The notes beneath the pieces are model-generated. The model saw nothing but the letters and a program-made list of their open reading frames with translations, made no database searches and was not told the origin of the DNA. DNA of 64,000 bases, from contig JALMGJ010000006.1 of the NCBI GenBank assembly GCA_023362775.1, positions 4,046,001 through 4,110,000 of the forward strand, given 5' to 3'. Source of the DNA: Charina bottae (Eukaryota > Chordata > Lepidosauria > Squamata > Charinaidae). The translations under genes were made by a program, and so were the position numbers. Shown here in pieces: positions 41,401-44,994 of this stretch; within the stretch, counting starts at the first letter, position 1, and each line of letters begins with the position of its first letter.

Positions 41401-43834
41401 ACGTTAAGATCTGTGGACTTCAACTCCCAGAATTCCCCAGCCAGCATGCTATATAGAACTTCCAGAATAAGGGGTTAATCAAGAGGGGGACAGAGACCAT
41501 TTTTCCCCTTCTCCTAGCCAACAAACTCTTTGCAACCATCGTTGGTGAGAAGGACATGTAGGTCCTGCTTTGCAAAAGACCCTGGCCCTGATCCCTCACA
41601 CCTCCTGCTAGAAAAAATCAGGTTGTGGGAATGATAGGAGGGATTTGCTTGCCACCTGGGAAAGTCATTGCCTGTCAGAGTAGACAATATGGGCTCCCTG
41701 GAACGATCATCTCCTCTGGTATAAGACAGCTTCCTACCAAAGATGGATGGATGGATGGATGGATGGATGGATGGATGGGAGGGAGGGAGGGAGGGAGGGA
41801 GGGAGGGAGGAAGAGGAAGGAAGGAAGGAAGGAAGGAAGGAAGGAAGGAAGGAAGGAAGGAAGGAAGGAAGGAAGGAAGGAAGGAAGGAAGGAAAGCTAC
41901 ATCTGCCCTCCCACTCAGGAATCTATTCAGGTGCCTGGAATAACTTTGATGCTCAAGATCAAAAAGTCATTCAGGAGACTTAGTGATCTTGGAAGAACAG
42001 GTGTCTACCAAGTCATCTCTCCCATGATGAGCATCCAAGTCCTGCCTTTCTAAAGTAGCTTTGTGGATCATGGATTACAAGGTTAGGTCAGCAGGGAAGC
42101 TGCCCAGCATAGAGTTCAGCAAGAAACCATGCTTCTTCTTCTTCTTCTCCTCCTCCTCCTCCTCCTCCTCCTCCTCCTCCTCCTCCTCCTCCTCCTCCTC
42201 CGTTGTTGTCGTCTTATTCTTATTCATTTCTTCACAGTTAAACATGGAGCATCTGCATTCTCACAGCTTGGTTGGCTAGTTTTCACCAGTTTTTTTCCCC
42301 CCTTTTTCTTTTTCCAACTTAGAATGTGCTGCATACCCAGACTGTTTAGGTTATTTTATCTTACGCTACACTGTGTGAACACATAAAATGGTTAATTCAG
42401 GGCCTGGATTAAGCACATTGTGCAAACAACCACTTGTGATTTCATCAGTAAAGTCCGTCCTTCCTCCCTTCCTCCCTTCCTCCCTTCCTCCCTCCCTTCC
42501 TTCCTTCCTGGGTTATCACTAGGGCCCTGATAGGATAGGAGACCAGGACATCTGATCTACTGCTAGATGGGCAAACCCCTTCAATCGTATTGGATTAAGG
42601 GGAAGAAGATGGGGCCAGTCTTGGTTCTTAGAAGGGATGTCCACATGGAGTGGTCAAAAATGTCAAGATGGCGGCTGGAATGGTGTGATAGAAGCTCCAC
42701 CCATTTTTTAACACACATAAAAATGGGTGGAGTTCCAATCACACCATTCCAGCCACCATCTTGATCTTTTTAATCAGACCCTGTAGACACCCCTGGATCT
42801 TAGATTCTTTTAAAGTTTTGCCCTCCTTGGGTGGCTGATGGTCTCAGGAGGCCTACAAACATCCTTTCAACTCCCCTTTTCCTTTGCTCATAAAGTAGCC
42901 AATATGCCAACCCTTGCTCTCTGAGATATAAAAAGTTGTATCCACACGACAAACCCTACACCTGGGTGAACAAACACAGTTTGGGTGAACAAACACGATT
43001 CACATAGCCCAAACAAATAAACCATTTTTTGGCTTAATGTTTTGGCCTTGCTTAGCTATCATTCTACAAGAATGGTTGGGCTCCCACAGCACATTGAACC
43101 CAAACTTTGGCTAGCATATGGTGCAAACCCAGCCATCCAGATGTAATGGAATCTAGTAGCAAACTGTTGGGACATGATGGCTGAATCCAAGTGCATCATA
43201 ACATTTGGTCCAGTGGTTAAGGCAACGGGCTAGAAACCAGGAGTCTGTGAGTTCTAGTCCCGCCTGAGGCATGAAAGCCGGCTGGGTGACCTTGGGCCAG
43301 TCCCTGTCTCTCAGCCCTAGGAAGGAGCCAATGGCAAACCAGGAGACTGAGAGTTCTAGTCCCGCTTGAGGCATGAAAGCCGGCTGGGGGACCTTGGGCC
43401 AGTCCCTCTCTCTCAGCCCAACTCACCTCACAGGGTTGTTGTTGTGGGGAAAATAGGAGGAGGAAGGAGTATTAGGTATGTTCCCCGCCTTGAGTTATTT
43501 ATAAAAATAAAGGCGGGATAAAAATTAAATAAATAAATAAATAAAAATCAGATACAATTATTCCAGAGCATCAATCTGAAAACTGATGTTCTAGTCAAAA
43601 TATCTTCAAGGGCATTGGCACACACATTCTTCTTCCTCCCTGAAAAGCCACTTCCTACTGGAAGAAGGAATCATGCAGACAAGATACCTACCTTCTGGGG
43701 CAGCCAACTTTAAGGCCCGGTCCAGGAGGATTACCAGAGTCAGGACGATCTTGATGCATGATGCTTTCATCTTTCTACAGCAGATGGCCCTTGAGGGGAA
43801 GAGGCATCATTGGAAAGTTTGGAGATGCAACTTT
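979..43834 (-). CDS. COL7A1-like: collagen VII-like gene, 5' part (14 coding exons; continues beyond left edge)
   Basis: Fourteen minus-strand exons (listed separately) join through GT-AG introns with matching phases into 639 codons and no stop. The order is signal peptide, one VWA domain (about residues 28-214, Cys28 and Cys214 flanking), a short linker, then FN3-1 to FN3-4 and half of FN3-5. A signal peptide leading straight into VWA and then an FN3 array is the collagen VII layout; collagens XII, XIV and XX have an FN3 before the first VWA. FN3-1 (GPRDLIISEQ, GQVTGYHVLL) and the GATGYRLSW-type FN3s also look like collagen VII. FN3-2 (PPVTNFRV) looks more like collagens XII/XIV, so a collagen VII paralogue is possible. 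Known family role: secreted extracellular matrix protein; collagen VII forms anchoring fibrils at the basement membrane. The triple helix is not in this window. The family call is from recalled motifs, not a database search. Confidence 0.8.
1655..1715. mobile_element. half copy of fold-back MITE (CAGTGTTTCTTAACC family)
   Basis: It carries the family arm GTGTTTCTTAACCTTGGCAA, then GTGTGGACTTCAACTCCCA. The opposite arm is missing. Confidence 0.6.
1845..2110 (+). mobile_element. possible solo LTR
   Basis: A TG-started tract ends near CGCCTGACA. It has AATAAA at 2048-2053 followed by a short R-like segment (GAGCTAGAGCTGG). A diverged relative lies near 16.65-16.9 kb. There are no internal retroviral genes beside it. 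The boundaries are uncertain. Confidence 0.35.
2713..2793 (+). repeat. 5S-rRNA-derived SINE fragment
   Basis: AGAAGCTAAGCAGGGTC and CTTGGATGGGGGACCACCTG match the internal control region and 3' part of 5S rRNA. The 5' third is absent, so this is a SINE or pseudogene and not a 5S gene. Confidence 0.7.
2963..3121 (-). CDS. FN3-4 second half
   Basis: The donor ACAT|GTAAGT is clear; phase 1 out. The acceptor is weak. TGTTTGTAG|AG at 3121 keeps frame and gives EFFRRDQPRQL. CAG a few bases further would shift the frame into a stop. A third AG just beyond it (GAGAG|AC) is again in frame but shorter. The core TYHLRNLAHNTEYVISLYVI and EGPGITITTKT is a clear FN3 carboxyl half. Confidence 0.8.
3258..3619. 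mobile_element. TA-flanked mariner-type MITE, copy 1
   Basis: It starts CAGGTAGTCCTCGACTTA after TA. Internal GTTAAGTGAATCAC motifs and GATCACGTGACCG follow. The right terminus is degraded (GAGGACTTACACC). Confidence 0.75.
3964..4075. mobile_element. fold-back MITE, both arms
   Basis: The arm CAGCGTTTCTCAGCCTTGGC...GGGTGGACTTCAACTCCCAG is followed by the inverted arm GAAGTCCACCCACCTTAAAG. The right arm tip is degraded. Confidence 0.65.
4787..4906 (-). CDS. FN3-4 first half
   Basis: The acceptor is CCTTGCATTTCAG and the donor CCAG|GTAAGA; 120 bp, phase 1 in and out, residues 504-543. It encodes VRILKATEVTVNSVLVLW and AGATGYRLIWGPTP, the same collagen VII-like strand-C signature as FN3-3. Confidence 0.88.
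5247..5393 (-). CDS. FN3-3 second half
   Basis: The acceptor is CTCTTGGTTGCAG and the donor ACCC|GTAAGT; 147 bp, phase 1 in and out, residues 455-503. It encodes YRIQGLQPAMEYIVTLNPVF and EGPVVTAKMTT. The 4.5-kb intron separating it from FN3-3a holds two MITEs, a CpG-rich hAT element, and a CR1 with a hAT nested in it. Confidence 0.88.
5556..5594. repeat. (CA)n microsatellite
   Basis: An ACACAC run is followed by alternating GTGCACGTGTG. Confidence 0.9.
5781..5862 (+). repeat. 5S-rRNA-derived SINE fragment
   Basis: GCTGATCTCAGAAAAGCAAG and ACTTGGATGGGACACCACC match the 3' part of 5S rRNA with substitutions. Confidence 0.6.
5880..6860. other. intron sequence, nothing recognised
   Basis: This is unique-looking DNA inside the FN3-3 intron. 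No exon with FN3 motifs and fitting splice sites was seen, and no repeat family was recognised. Confidence 0.5.
6862..6990. mobile_element. degraded fold-back MITE
   Basis: CTTCTCCAACTTGC...CTGGCTGGGGAATTCTTGG...AGTCCACACATCT is a diverged copy of the CAGTGTTTCTCAACC family. Confidence 0.5.
7022..7430. mobile_element. mariner-type MITE, copy 2
   Basis: Complete termini CAGGTAGTCCTC...GGACTACCTG, with TA on both sides. Confidence 0.85.
7496..7809. mobile_element. hAT MITE (CTTTCCAAAC family), CpG-rich
   Basis: The termini are CATACCTTTCCAAACTG and CAGTTTGGAAAGCACTG, with an exact 8-bp duplication, cattagta (7488-7495, 7810-7817). The interior is rich in GCGGCG and CAGCAGCGG. Open frames across it are compositional. 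Confidence 0.85.
8757..9600 (-). mobile_element. CR1 LINE 3' end, interrupted by a hAT element
   Basis: Antisense CR1 tail: ACAGAATCGTGGAATTGGGA, AGATCATCTAGTCCAACC and CATATCTCCCCTTAGTC, as in amniote CR1 elements. The middle (9023-9428) is a later hAT insertion. Confidence 0.8.
9023..9428. mobile_element. hAT MITE with about eight GC-box/CCAAT units, nested in CR1
   Basis: The termini are CAGGGGTCCCCAACC and GGTTGGGGACCCCTG. The target duplication is caacagag/caatagag (one mismatch). The internal array alternates GGGGGCGGGGTTTGTGGGCG and GGAGCCAATCGCACACACTG units. A G-run lies at 9085-9103. Confidence 0.87.
9908..10024 (-). CDS. FN3-3 first half
   Basis: The acceptor is TTGTTCTCTTGCAG and the donor TCAG|GTAGAC; 117 bp, phase 1 in and out, residues 416-454. 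It encodes VGSISIQNGTTH (one N-glycosylation sequon), VQARWTQV and RGATGYRLSW. The last is the signature strand of collagen VII FN3 domains. Confidence 0.88.
10191..10893. mobile_element. mariner-type MITE, copy 3, split by a SINE
   Basis: It starts CAGGTAGTCCTTGACTTATG and ends CAAGGACGACCTG, with TA on both sides. It is interrupted at 10241-10569. Confidence 0.85.
10241..10569 (-). mobile_element. Sauria-type tRNA SINE inserted in MITE
   Basis: The minus strand runs from a tRNA-like head (GTGGCTCAGCGG-type A box, GGTTCGAATCC-type B box, here mutated) to an (ACCTTT)n tail. The flanking duplication is tttgaagttac, ending at 10240 and 10580. Confidence 0.85.
11336..11491 (-). CDS. FN3-2 second half
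   Basis: The acceptor is TGTCTCTGATGCAG and the donor ACTT|GTAAGT; 156 bp, phase 1 in and out, residues 364-415. It encodes LHVLENLQEDQDYTIGIYAV and a final GPSKPVSTTGRT. The strand order and the Leu/Tyr core fit an FN3 carboxyl half. Confidence 0.88.
11841..12169 (-). mobile_element. Sauria-type tRNA SINE
   Basis: The 9-bp target duplication is atgctggtt (11832-11840, 12170-12178). The minus-strand head has TGGCTCAGCGGGTAAGACGC and GGTTCGAATCCCTAG. The tail is ACCTTTACCTTT. Confidence 0.9.
12639..12755 (-). CDS. FN3-2 first half
   Basis: The acceptor is TTACCTTCAAG and the donor AAAT|GTAAGT; 117 bp, phase 1 in and out, residues 325-363. It encodes LPPVTNFRVTEE, LKVAWTPP and LKGYKIYIAK. A second acceptor 15 nt downstream (CTACCTCCAG) is in the same frame. 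It would remove five residues including the PPV turn, so the upstream site is preferred. Confidence 0.87.
12780..12836. repeat. (ATCAAA)n/(ATCAAC)n microsatellite
   Basis: ATCAAA repeats pass directly into five ATCAAC units, just upstream of the FN3-2a exon. Confidence 0.85.
13338..13467 (-). CDS. FN3-1 second half
   Basis: The acceptor is CTGTCCATTGCAG and the donor ACAA|GTGAGT; 130 bp, phase 0 in and 1 out, residues 282-324. It encodes LVTDLKPNTKYIVAVLAIY, the FN3 'L-P-T-Y' core, then GEPVTIKGKT. A (CA)n stretch lies just upstream of the acceptor. Confidence 0.9.
13482..13522. repeat. (TG)n/(CG)n/(CA)n microsatellite
   Basis: GTGCGTGTGCGCGCGCACAC flows into (CA)n, an alternating purine-pyrimidine run. 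Confidence 0.85.
14038..14068. repeat. (ATTC)n microsatellite
   Basis: About eight ATTC units at the tail of the adjoining LINE fragment. Confidence 0.85.
14070..14556 (-). mobile_element. CR1/L2-like LINE 3' end
   Basis: The minus strand reads GYLRDRLIPITS, RAFSTVAPTLWNMLPPEV and a basic carboxyl end. It is homologous to the plus-strand copy at 15.25-15.76 kb. The 3'UTR has AACCGCCCAGAGTTCCC and an AT-rich tail. Confidence 0.75.
15134..15205. mobile_element. half copy of fold-back MITE
   Basis: CAGTGTTTCTCAACCATGGC, then GTGGACTTCAATTCCCAGAA and CCCCAGCCAGCC. Confidence 0.65.
15250..15763 (+). mobile_element. CR1/L2-like LINE 3' end with (AAAT)n tail
   Basis: Plus-strand remnant GYLRDRLIPITS, RAFSAVAPALWNILPPEV and FRKTLKTWLCRLAW. 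Its 3'UTR ends GGGTGGGGATAAATTTAAAT followed by AAATAAATAAATAAATAAA. Confidence 0.78.
16136..16290 (-). CDS. FN3-1 first half
   Basis: The acceptor is CTTCTTCTCCTAG and the donor AAG|GTAGAT; 155 bp, phase 1 in and 0 out, residues 230-281. It encodes GPRDLIISEQ, then SLRLHWTP (the conserved strand-B Trp), then GQVTGYHVLL (the strand-C Tyr). This is the usual first half of a collagen-type FN3 domain. A 6.9-kb intron filled with a hAT element and SINEs separates it from the VWA exons. Confidence 0.88.
16640..16905 (+). mobile_element. possible solo LTR, diverged
   Basis: GCAAGATTCTGTTAATG, AATAAA at 16824 and AGAGCTGGTATCC align with the LTR-like tract at 1.85-2.1 kb. The borders are not resolved. 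Confidence 0.3.
17045..17815 (+). mobile_element. non-LTR retrotransposon carboxyl-terminal fragment
   Basis: The plus strand encodes TTLNRIHTGHGRCADSLYKW, then CDCGAEKQTIQHIATEC. This is the C-x-C...H-x4-C knuckle found after the reverse transcriptase of several LINE clades. The coding is 5'-truncated and has no reverse transcriptase core. The clade is not decided. Confidence 0.65.
17816..19040. other. intron sequence, nothing recognised
   Basis: AT-rich DNA in the intron between the VWA and FN3-1. No exon with suitable phase, and no repeat family, was recognised. Confidence 0.5.
19050..19660 (-). repeat. SINE with 102-bp internal tandem expansion
   Basis: An AT-rich 3' end (TTATAAATAACTCAAGGCGG on plus) is followed by about four to five copies of a 102-bp unit. 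Each holds GGACTGGCCCAAGGTCACCC and GGCGGGACTAGAACTC. Because 102 is divisible by 3, a repetitive open frame runs through it. That frame is not a gene. Confidence 0.85.
19917..20530 (-). repeat. tRNA-derived SINE split by a MITE
   Basis: It has the same body as 176-411 (CTGCAGTTTTCTTGGCAAGA, GACTGGCCCAAGGTCACCC). Its head, AACCACTA...CACCAAACTGGC, is interrupted by the MITE at 20119-20506. A (TG)n run lies just before it, at 19893-19915. Confidence 0.75.
20119..20506. mobile_element. mariner-type MITE, copy 4, nested in SINE
   Basis: Termini CCGGTAGTCCTCAACTTA and GTTGAGGACTACCTG, with TA on both sides. Confidence 0.85.
20634..21059. mobile_element. hAT MITE (CAGAGCTTTCCAAAC family) with about five 56-bp units
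   Basis: The 8-bp duplication is exact: ctatagaa (20626-20633, 21060-21067). The internal unit GGCACAAGGCAGGCACTAGG...CAGCAGGTTTGGAGGCAGCA repeats about every 54-57 bp. Confidence 0.88.
21550..22135. repeat. alternating inverted repeats within the hAT element
   Basis: GGCTTGGCCGAGGGAGG and CTCCCTCGGCCAAGCCCGAT alternate, and ACAGGACAGACTGCCCT pairs with AGGGCAGTCTGTCCTGT around about 21845. Arms of one to two hundred bases can pair in more than one way. Confidence 0.85.
22390..22715. repeat. large palindrome within the hAT element
   Basis: The left arm has GTTGTGGAAAGAGGGTGTG, AGATTACTTGCTCAGAGTAA and CACCCTCTTTCTCCAGCCTC. The right arm has their complements in reverse order (GAGGCTGGAGAAAGAGGGTG, ATTACTCTGAGCAAGTAATC, CACCCTCTTCCCACAAC). 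The centre is near 22555. Confidence 0.88.
23161..23334 (-). CDS. VWA exon 4 and linker
   Basis: The acceptor is TTCTTCCCACCAG and the donor CAGG|GTGAGT; 174 bp, residues 172-229. It encodes GIKNADRNELKKIASEP, a near-consensus end of a collagen VWA domain. The final helix is LLKKLTRRIC, with Cys214 pairing with Cys28 by family knowledge. A proline- and lysine-rich linker (EPPQPAKQRTQ) leads to FN3-1. Phase 1 out. Confidence 0.9.
23395..23527. repeat. (GAAA)n(GGAA)n microsatellite
   Basis: About eleven GAAA units, then over twenty GGAA units; a pure purine strand, 60 bp from the VWA exon at 23334. Confidence 0.95.
23535..23690. mobile_element. fold-back MITE (GTCAAGATGGTGGC family)
   Basis: GTGGTCAAAACAGTCAAGAT is at the left; TGACCACCATCTTGACTTTT, inverted, is at the right. 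Relatives lie at 38.93, 42.64, 47.65 and 63.36 kb. Confidence 0.65.
24203..24296 (-). CDS. VWA exon 3
   Basis: The acceptor is TTTCATTGCAG and the donor GTGG|GTATGT; 94 bp, phase 0 in and 1 out, residues 141-171. It encodes IIILITD with the MIDAS Asp147, followed by REFSDSVDE where the family usually has GKSQDD. It then gives LKDGGVIIFAV, the core strand before 'GVKNAD'. Confidence 0.88.
24585..25082 (+). mobile_element. RTE-like LINE 3' end with (AATC)n tail
   Basis: Coding remnant KSIDAFELWCWRRLL, then ITKQIN and RRRGQPT-type residues. Ends TGATGGCACACAATCAATC with (AATC)n. The same family is at 39.5-40.2 kb. Confidence 0.65.
25285..25560 (-). mobile_element. RTE/BovB-like LINE 3' end
   Basis: On minus: LEKKLMLGKVEGKRKRGRPR, RWMDDI and LVHEVTKSRKRLNE. 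The 3' end (GTTCAGTCGTTTCCGACTCT on plus) resembles, but is not identical to, the BovB tail. Confidence 0.65.
26269..26678. mobile_element. mariner-type MITE, copy 5
   Basis: CAGGTAGGCCTCGCTTAACG...GCGAGGACTACCTG; TA at the left, TG at the right. Confidence 0.85.
26887..27046 (-). CDS. VWA exon 2
   Basis: The acceptor is TGTTCCTACCAG and the donor AAG|GTGGGG; 160 bp. Its first base completes Arg87, then 53 codons (residues 88-140). It supplies ISIDL, a helix, and GSGAGTKSTL, whose Thr117 occupies the third MIDAS position. Most collagen VWA domains have GGNTxTG here, so the loop has diverged. One N-glycosylation sequon, NFT at 109, is present. It ends TLREDAAK, the lead into the next beta strand. 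Confidence 0.88.
27328..27642 (-). mobile_element. Sauria-type tRNA SINE
   Basis: The 12-bp target duplication is cttcctgagtga (27316-27327, 27643-27654). The minus-strand A box is TGGCTCAGCGGG and the B box GGTTCGAATCC. The ACCTTTACCTTT tail is intact. Confidence 0.92.
27800..28134 (+). mobile_element. Sauria-type tRNA SINE, opposite orientation
   Basis: The 11-bp target duplication is ctgagcagtta (27789-27799, 28135-28145). Full head (GGTGGCTCAGCGGGTAAGAC, GGTTCGAATCCCTAGCC) and tail. The segment before the tail, GAGTCGGACACGACT, matches the BovB 3' end. Confidence 0.93.
28355..28415. repeat. (GAT)n...(ATC)n inverted trinucleotide pair
   Basis: About six ATG units, a short spacer (AACGCTTATGGGA), then eleven ATC units. 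The two arms are complementary. Confidence 0.9.
28668..28745 (-). mobile_element. LINE 3' tail fragment
   Basis: (AAT)n, then TTTATTAAATTCATATGCCGCCC...CCAGCAACTCTGG, the antisense 3' end shared with 35.4 and 56.5 kb. Confidence 0.5.
28844..29250. mobile_element. mariner-type MITE, copy 6
   Basis: GAGGTAGTCCTCACTTAACA...CGAGGACTACCTG, with TA on both sides. Confidence 0.85.
29402..29437. repeat. short interstitial telomeric repeat
   Basis: GTTAACCCTATGTTAACCC is followed by TAACCCTAACCCTAAC, about four vertebrate telomere units (CCCTAA), with decay at both edges. Confidence 0.75.
29655..29973 (-). mobile_element. Sauria-type tRNA SINE, 5' end trimmed
   Basis: Tail AAAGGTAAAGGTAAAGG on plus and body as in the other copies. 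The tRNA head stops at GTCTTACCCGCTTGG. Confidence 0.88.
30168..30348 (-). CDS. VWA exon 1 (MIDAS motif)
   Basis: The acceptor is CATTCCTCAG and the donor AAG|GTGGGTAA; 181 bp, phase 1 in and 2 out. It encodes residues 27-87 and begins with Cys28. The first VWA strand carries the MIDAS loop FLVDESWS (DxSxS at residues 41-45), followed by helix 1 and IRLGVIHSGDEPR, the usual 'Y/HSGDPR' of collagen VWA domains. The insertion-rich first coding intron (13.3 kb) lies upstream. Confidence 0.9.
30360..32815. other. repeat-poor stretch of the first coding intron
   Basis: No exon, no recognised interspersed repeat, and only a short alternating GTGTGCGCGCACGCGCG run near 32165-32185. This is the longest stretch of the window without visible insertions. 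Confidence 0.45.
32818..32992. mobile_element. fold-back MITE, both arms
   Basis: CAGTGTTTCTCAATCTTGGC...AACTCCCAGAATTCCCCAGC and the inverted GAGGAATTCTGGGAGTTGAA...GCCAAGGTTGAGAAACACTG. Confidence 0.85.
32993..33550. other. intron sequence, nothing recognised
   Basis: Contains only a poly-C run at 33266-33280. Confidence 0.5.
33553..33606 (-). mobile_element. CR1 3' tail fragment
   Basis: AATCATAGATCCATAATG...GAGGTCATCCAGCTCCGA is the antisense CR1 terminus. Confidence 0.5.
33693..34219. mobile_element. hAT MITE (CAGAGCTTTCCAAAC family) with about six units
   Basis: The exact 8-bp duplication is tattagag (33685-33692, 34220-34227). The internal CTAGTGCCTGCCTTGTGCC unit repeats with slightly different spacers. 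Confidence 0.88.
34228..34435 (-). repeat. tRNA-derived SINE
   Basis: On minus: AGCCAGTTTAGTGTG, a degenerate B box GAGTTTGAATCCTCC, then CCAGTCACTCTCTCTCAGCC. Confidence 0.6.
34655..34706. repeat. (AAT)n microsatellite
   Basis: About seventeen AAT units between the left 76-bp repeat and the L1 remnant. Confidence 0.92.
34709..35328 (+). mobile_element. L1 LINE 3' end, 5'-truncated
   Basis: The plus frame encodes PELYLLGFLDNELEKKHRNL, ITYAQQWKKEETPTIQDWI and DWKPFLDYI, the carboxyl end of L1 ORF2. A stop at about 35057 is followed by a 3'UTR with (GTTT)n, AATAAA at 35292 and about 20 A. Confidence 0.85.
35410..35512 (-). mobile_element. (ATT)n and LINE 3' tail fragment
   Basis: About fourteen ATT units, then TTTATATGCCACCTGATTCC...ACTCTGGTCGGTTTAC, the antisense LINE tail. 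Confidence 0.55.
35966..38533 (+). mobile_element. BovB (RTE) LINE with internal deletions
   Basis: The 5' region contains TGGTCCACTGGAGGAGGGAA. The endonuclease frame (36077-36859) has YCIGTWNVRSMNQGKLD, LGISELKWTGMGEF and IQVYAPTTDAEE, then breaks at FIIGDW where about 100 bp of the family sequence is missing. 36972-37319 carries the middle region. 37347-38543 runs to TIALISHA and then jumps to KEESAKAGLKLNIKKTQIM, so the reverse transcriptase palm with the YADD motif is gone. The carboxyl region follows (SDFIFLGSKITADGDCSHEI, DAFELWCWRRLLRVPW). It ends GTCGGACACGACTAAACGAC and (AAC)n. It cannot mobilise itself. Confidence 0.93.
38925..38995. mobile_element. half of GTCAAGATGGTGGC fold-back MITE
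   Basis: GGGCACCATCTTGACTTTTCC and CCTATGGATGCCCCTG, as in the copies at 42.7 and 47.7 kb. Confidence 0.5.
39470..40190 (+). mobile_element. RTE-like LINE 3' end plus a repeated tail
   Basis: Remnant IPTKIRIVQAMVFPVTLHGS and SWTLKKQDRKRIDAF, frameshifted afterwards. The first tail ends GGCACGTAATCAATCAA near 39987. A second partial copy of the last ~190 bp follows and ends GGCACATAATCAATCAA near 40190. Confidence 0.68.
40227..40355. mobile_element. diverged fold-back MITE
   Basis: TAGGGTTTCTCCACCTTGAC...CCCAGAATTCCCCCGCCAGC with an inverted GAATTCAGGGAGTTGGGGTC arm. Confidence 0.5.
40540..40970. promoter_or_regulatory. candidate conserved non-coding block in intron 1
   Basis: A repeat-free, AT-rich block with clustered homeodomain-type cores: TATTAATCATGCAG, TGATTTATGG and GGCTTAATTGACAGCTAGG. 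It stands between repeat-rich stretches. Enhancer function is inference only. Confidence 0.25.
41078..41380 (-). mobile_element. L1-like 3'UTR fragment
   Basis: AT-rich antisense sequence (TTTACAAAGTAAAAACAATAC) resembling the L1 3'UTR at 62.26-62.5 kb. Confidence 0.45.
41381..41455. mobile_element. half copy of fold-back MITE
   Basis: TAGTGTTTCTCAACCTTGGC, TGTGGACTTCAACTCCCAGA and CCAGCCAGCATGC. Confidence 0.65.
41738..41893. repeat. (GGAT)n(GGGA)n(GGAA)n microsatellite
   Basis: Three tetranucleotide blocks in series: GATG, GGGA, then GGAA. Confidence 0.95.
42137..42201. repeat. (CTT)n(CTC)n microsatellite
   Basis: A few CTT units, then about nineteen CTC units. Confidence 0.93.
42456..42508. 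repeat. (CTTC/CTCC)n microsatellite
   Basis: CCTTCCTCCC units repeated, ending CCTTCCTTCC. Confidence 0.9.
42630..42790. mobile_element. fold-back MITE (GTCAAGATGGCGGC family), near-perfect palindrome
   Basis: The arms GTCAAGATGGCGGCTGGAAT and ATTCCAGCCACCATCTTGAT surround CTCCACCCATTTTTT and AAAAATGGGTGGAG. Confidence 0.8.
43204..43545 (+). repeat. tRNA-derived SINE with one 102-bp duplication
   Basis: The head CAGTGGTTAAGGCAACGG and B-box-like GTTCTAGTCCCGCC are followed by the unit with ATGAAAGCCGGCTGGG at 43271, repeated at 43373. It ends CCGCCTTGAGTTATTTATAA and (AAAT)n. Confidence 0.82.
43692..43834 (-). CDS. exon with start codon and signal peptide
   Basis: A good acceptor (CTTTTCTGTTGCAG) opens the exon at 43834. 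The ATG is at 43770-43768, leaving 64 nt of 5'UTR, so at least one upstream exon is non-coding. Coding is 43770-43692: MKASCIK, then a hydrophobic core IVLTLVILL, then DRALKLAAPE. This is a classic signal peptide. The exon ends AAG|GTAGGTAT in phase 1, and its last G joins CC of the next exon to give Ala27. No earlier in-frame ATG is visible in the exon's UTR part. Confidence 0.85.
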
Positions 43835-44330
43835 CTGCAACAGAAAAGGAAGTTTTAGGTTCAGCTGGGACTGTAGCACTCACTTAAGTTCAACCAACAC
43901 ATCAGATGTTGGAGTCAGCCTCTCCCCCAACTTCTTTCCAGGTGTGTCACATCTGCCACTTCCAAACCGGCATGACACTTTGGTGGGAAAAAATGGCACT
44001 CTGAACCAATATTATGACAATGAATGCAAGAGTGATTGTGCAGTGCCTTGCACCCTCTTAAACATCTGGGCAGGTGTGCAGTTCCTTGTCCCCCCCCTCC
44101 CCAATTTCACCCAGCCTACAACCCCCAGGTGCCCTCCCAGGCTTTCCCTGTCCTTTGACTGATAGCAATGCCATTTTTATTTCTCGAAGCCTTTTACCAT
44201 GCTTATACTTCAATATTCTATGCTGGAATTGAACTTTTCAATTAATTTTTGGTCTGCTGCTCTTCTGCTTATTGTTTATGTATTATGCATTTGGCTCCTT
44301 TTTTAAAAAAAATTAAATGTTTGCCTTAAG
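43835..44330. other. 5'UTR-intron sequence, nothing recognised
   Basis: Directly upstream of the start-codon exon. It includes the polypyrimidine tract of the acceptor and otherwise unique sequence. Confidence 0.5.
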
Positions 44331-44331
44331 C

Positions 44332-44538
44332 CAGAGCTTTCCAAACTTTTCATGTTGGTGACACACTTTTTAGACATGCATCATTTCACGACACACTCTT
44401 ACGGCAGGGCACAAGGCAGGCACTAGGACCTGAGCGGAATCCTGGCAGGGCAGGTTTGGAGGCAACAGCAGCGGGGACACACCCAGACACTGCAGCCGAC
44501 ACACTAACGTGTCCCGACACACAGTTTGGAAAGCTCTG
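44332..44538. mobile_element. minimal hAT MITE (CAGAGCTTTCCAAAC family)
   Basis: One internal unit only; the duplication is ccttaagc/ccttaaga. The termini CAGAGCTTTCCAAACTT and AGTTTGGAAAGCTCTG are intact. Confidence 0.85.
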
Positions 44539-44613
44539 CCTTAAGATTTAAATTGTGATTCAAGAGGTTTTCAGAGGAGGGATCAGCACCCGGAGCCAAC
44601 CTCTCCTGATCTT

Positions 44614-44715
44614 GAAAGTGCTGGCTGGGGAATTCTGGGAATTGAAGTCCACACATCTTAAAGCTTGCTGGCTGGGGAATTCTGGGAGTTGGAGTCCACA
44701 CATCTTAAAGTTGCA
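44614..44715. mobile_element. fold-back MITE arm, duplicated
   Basis: GCTGGCTGGGGAATTCTGGG...GTCCACACATCTTAAAG occurs twice in the same orientation about 45 bp apart. Confidence 0.65.
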
Positions 44716-44994
44716 GAGCTTGGAATACACCGACAAGAACATGGAGGTAGTTACACCCAACTGTCTAATGGTAGGACCGGTCCTGGGTAGGACCAGAAAA
44801 GAGCCACATCCTAGGTCATTTGGTGTCCAAATGCTGCGTTTAATATTTGGGACAGGGTTCACCAAGCAAATGGGTAGGATTGTTTGATCAAGCCACTGCA
44901 GGACCTCCAGGTTTCTTGTGAGCCATTGGGTGTAAAAATCTGAACAGAATGCAGACTGGGGAAAAAAAGCAAACACAATGATGCAACAATGGGA

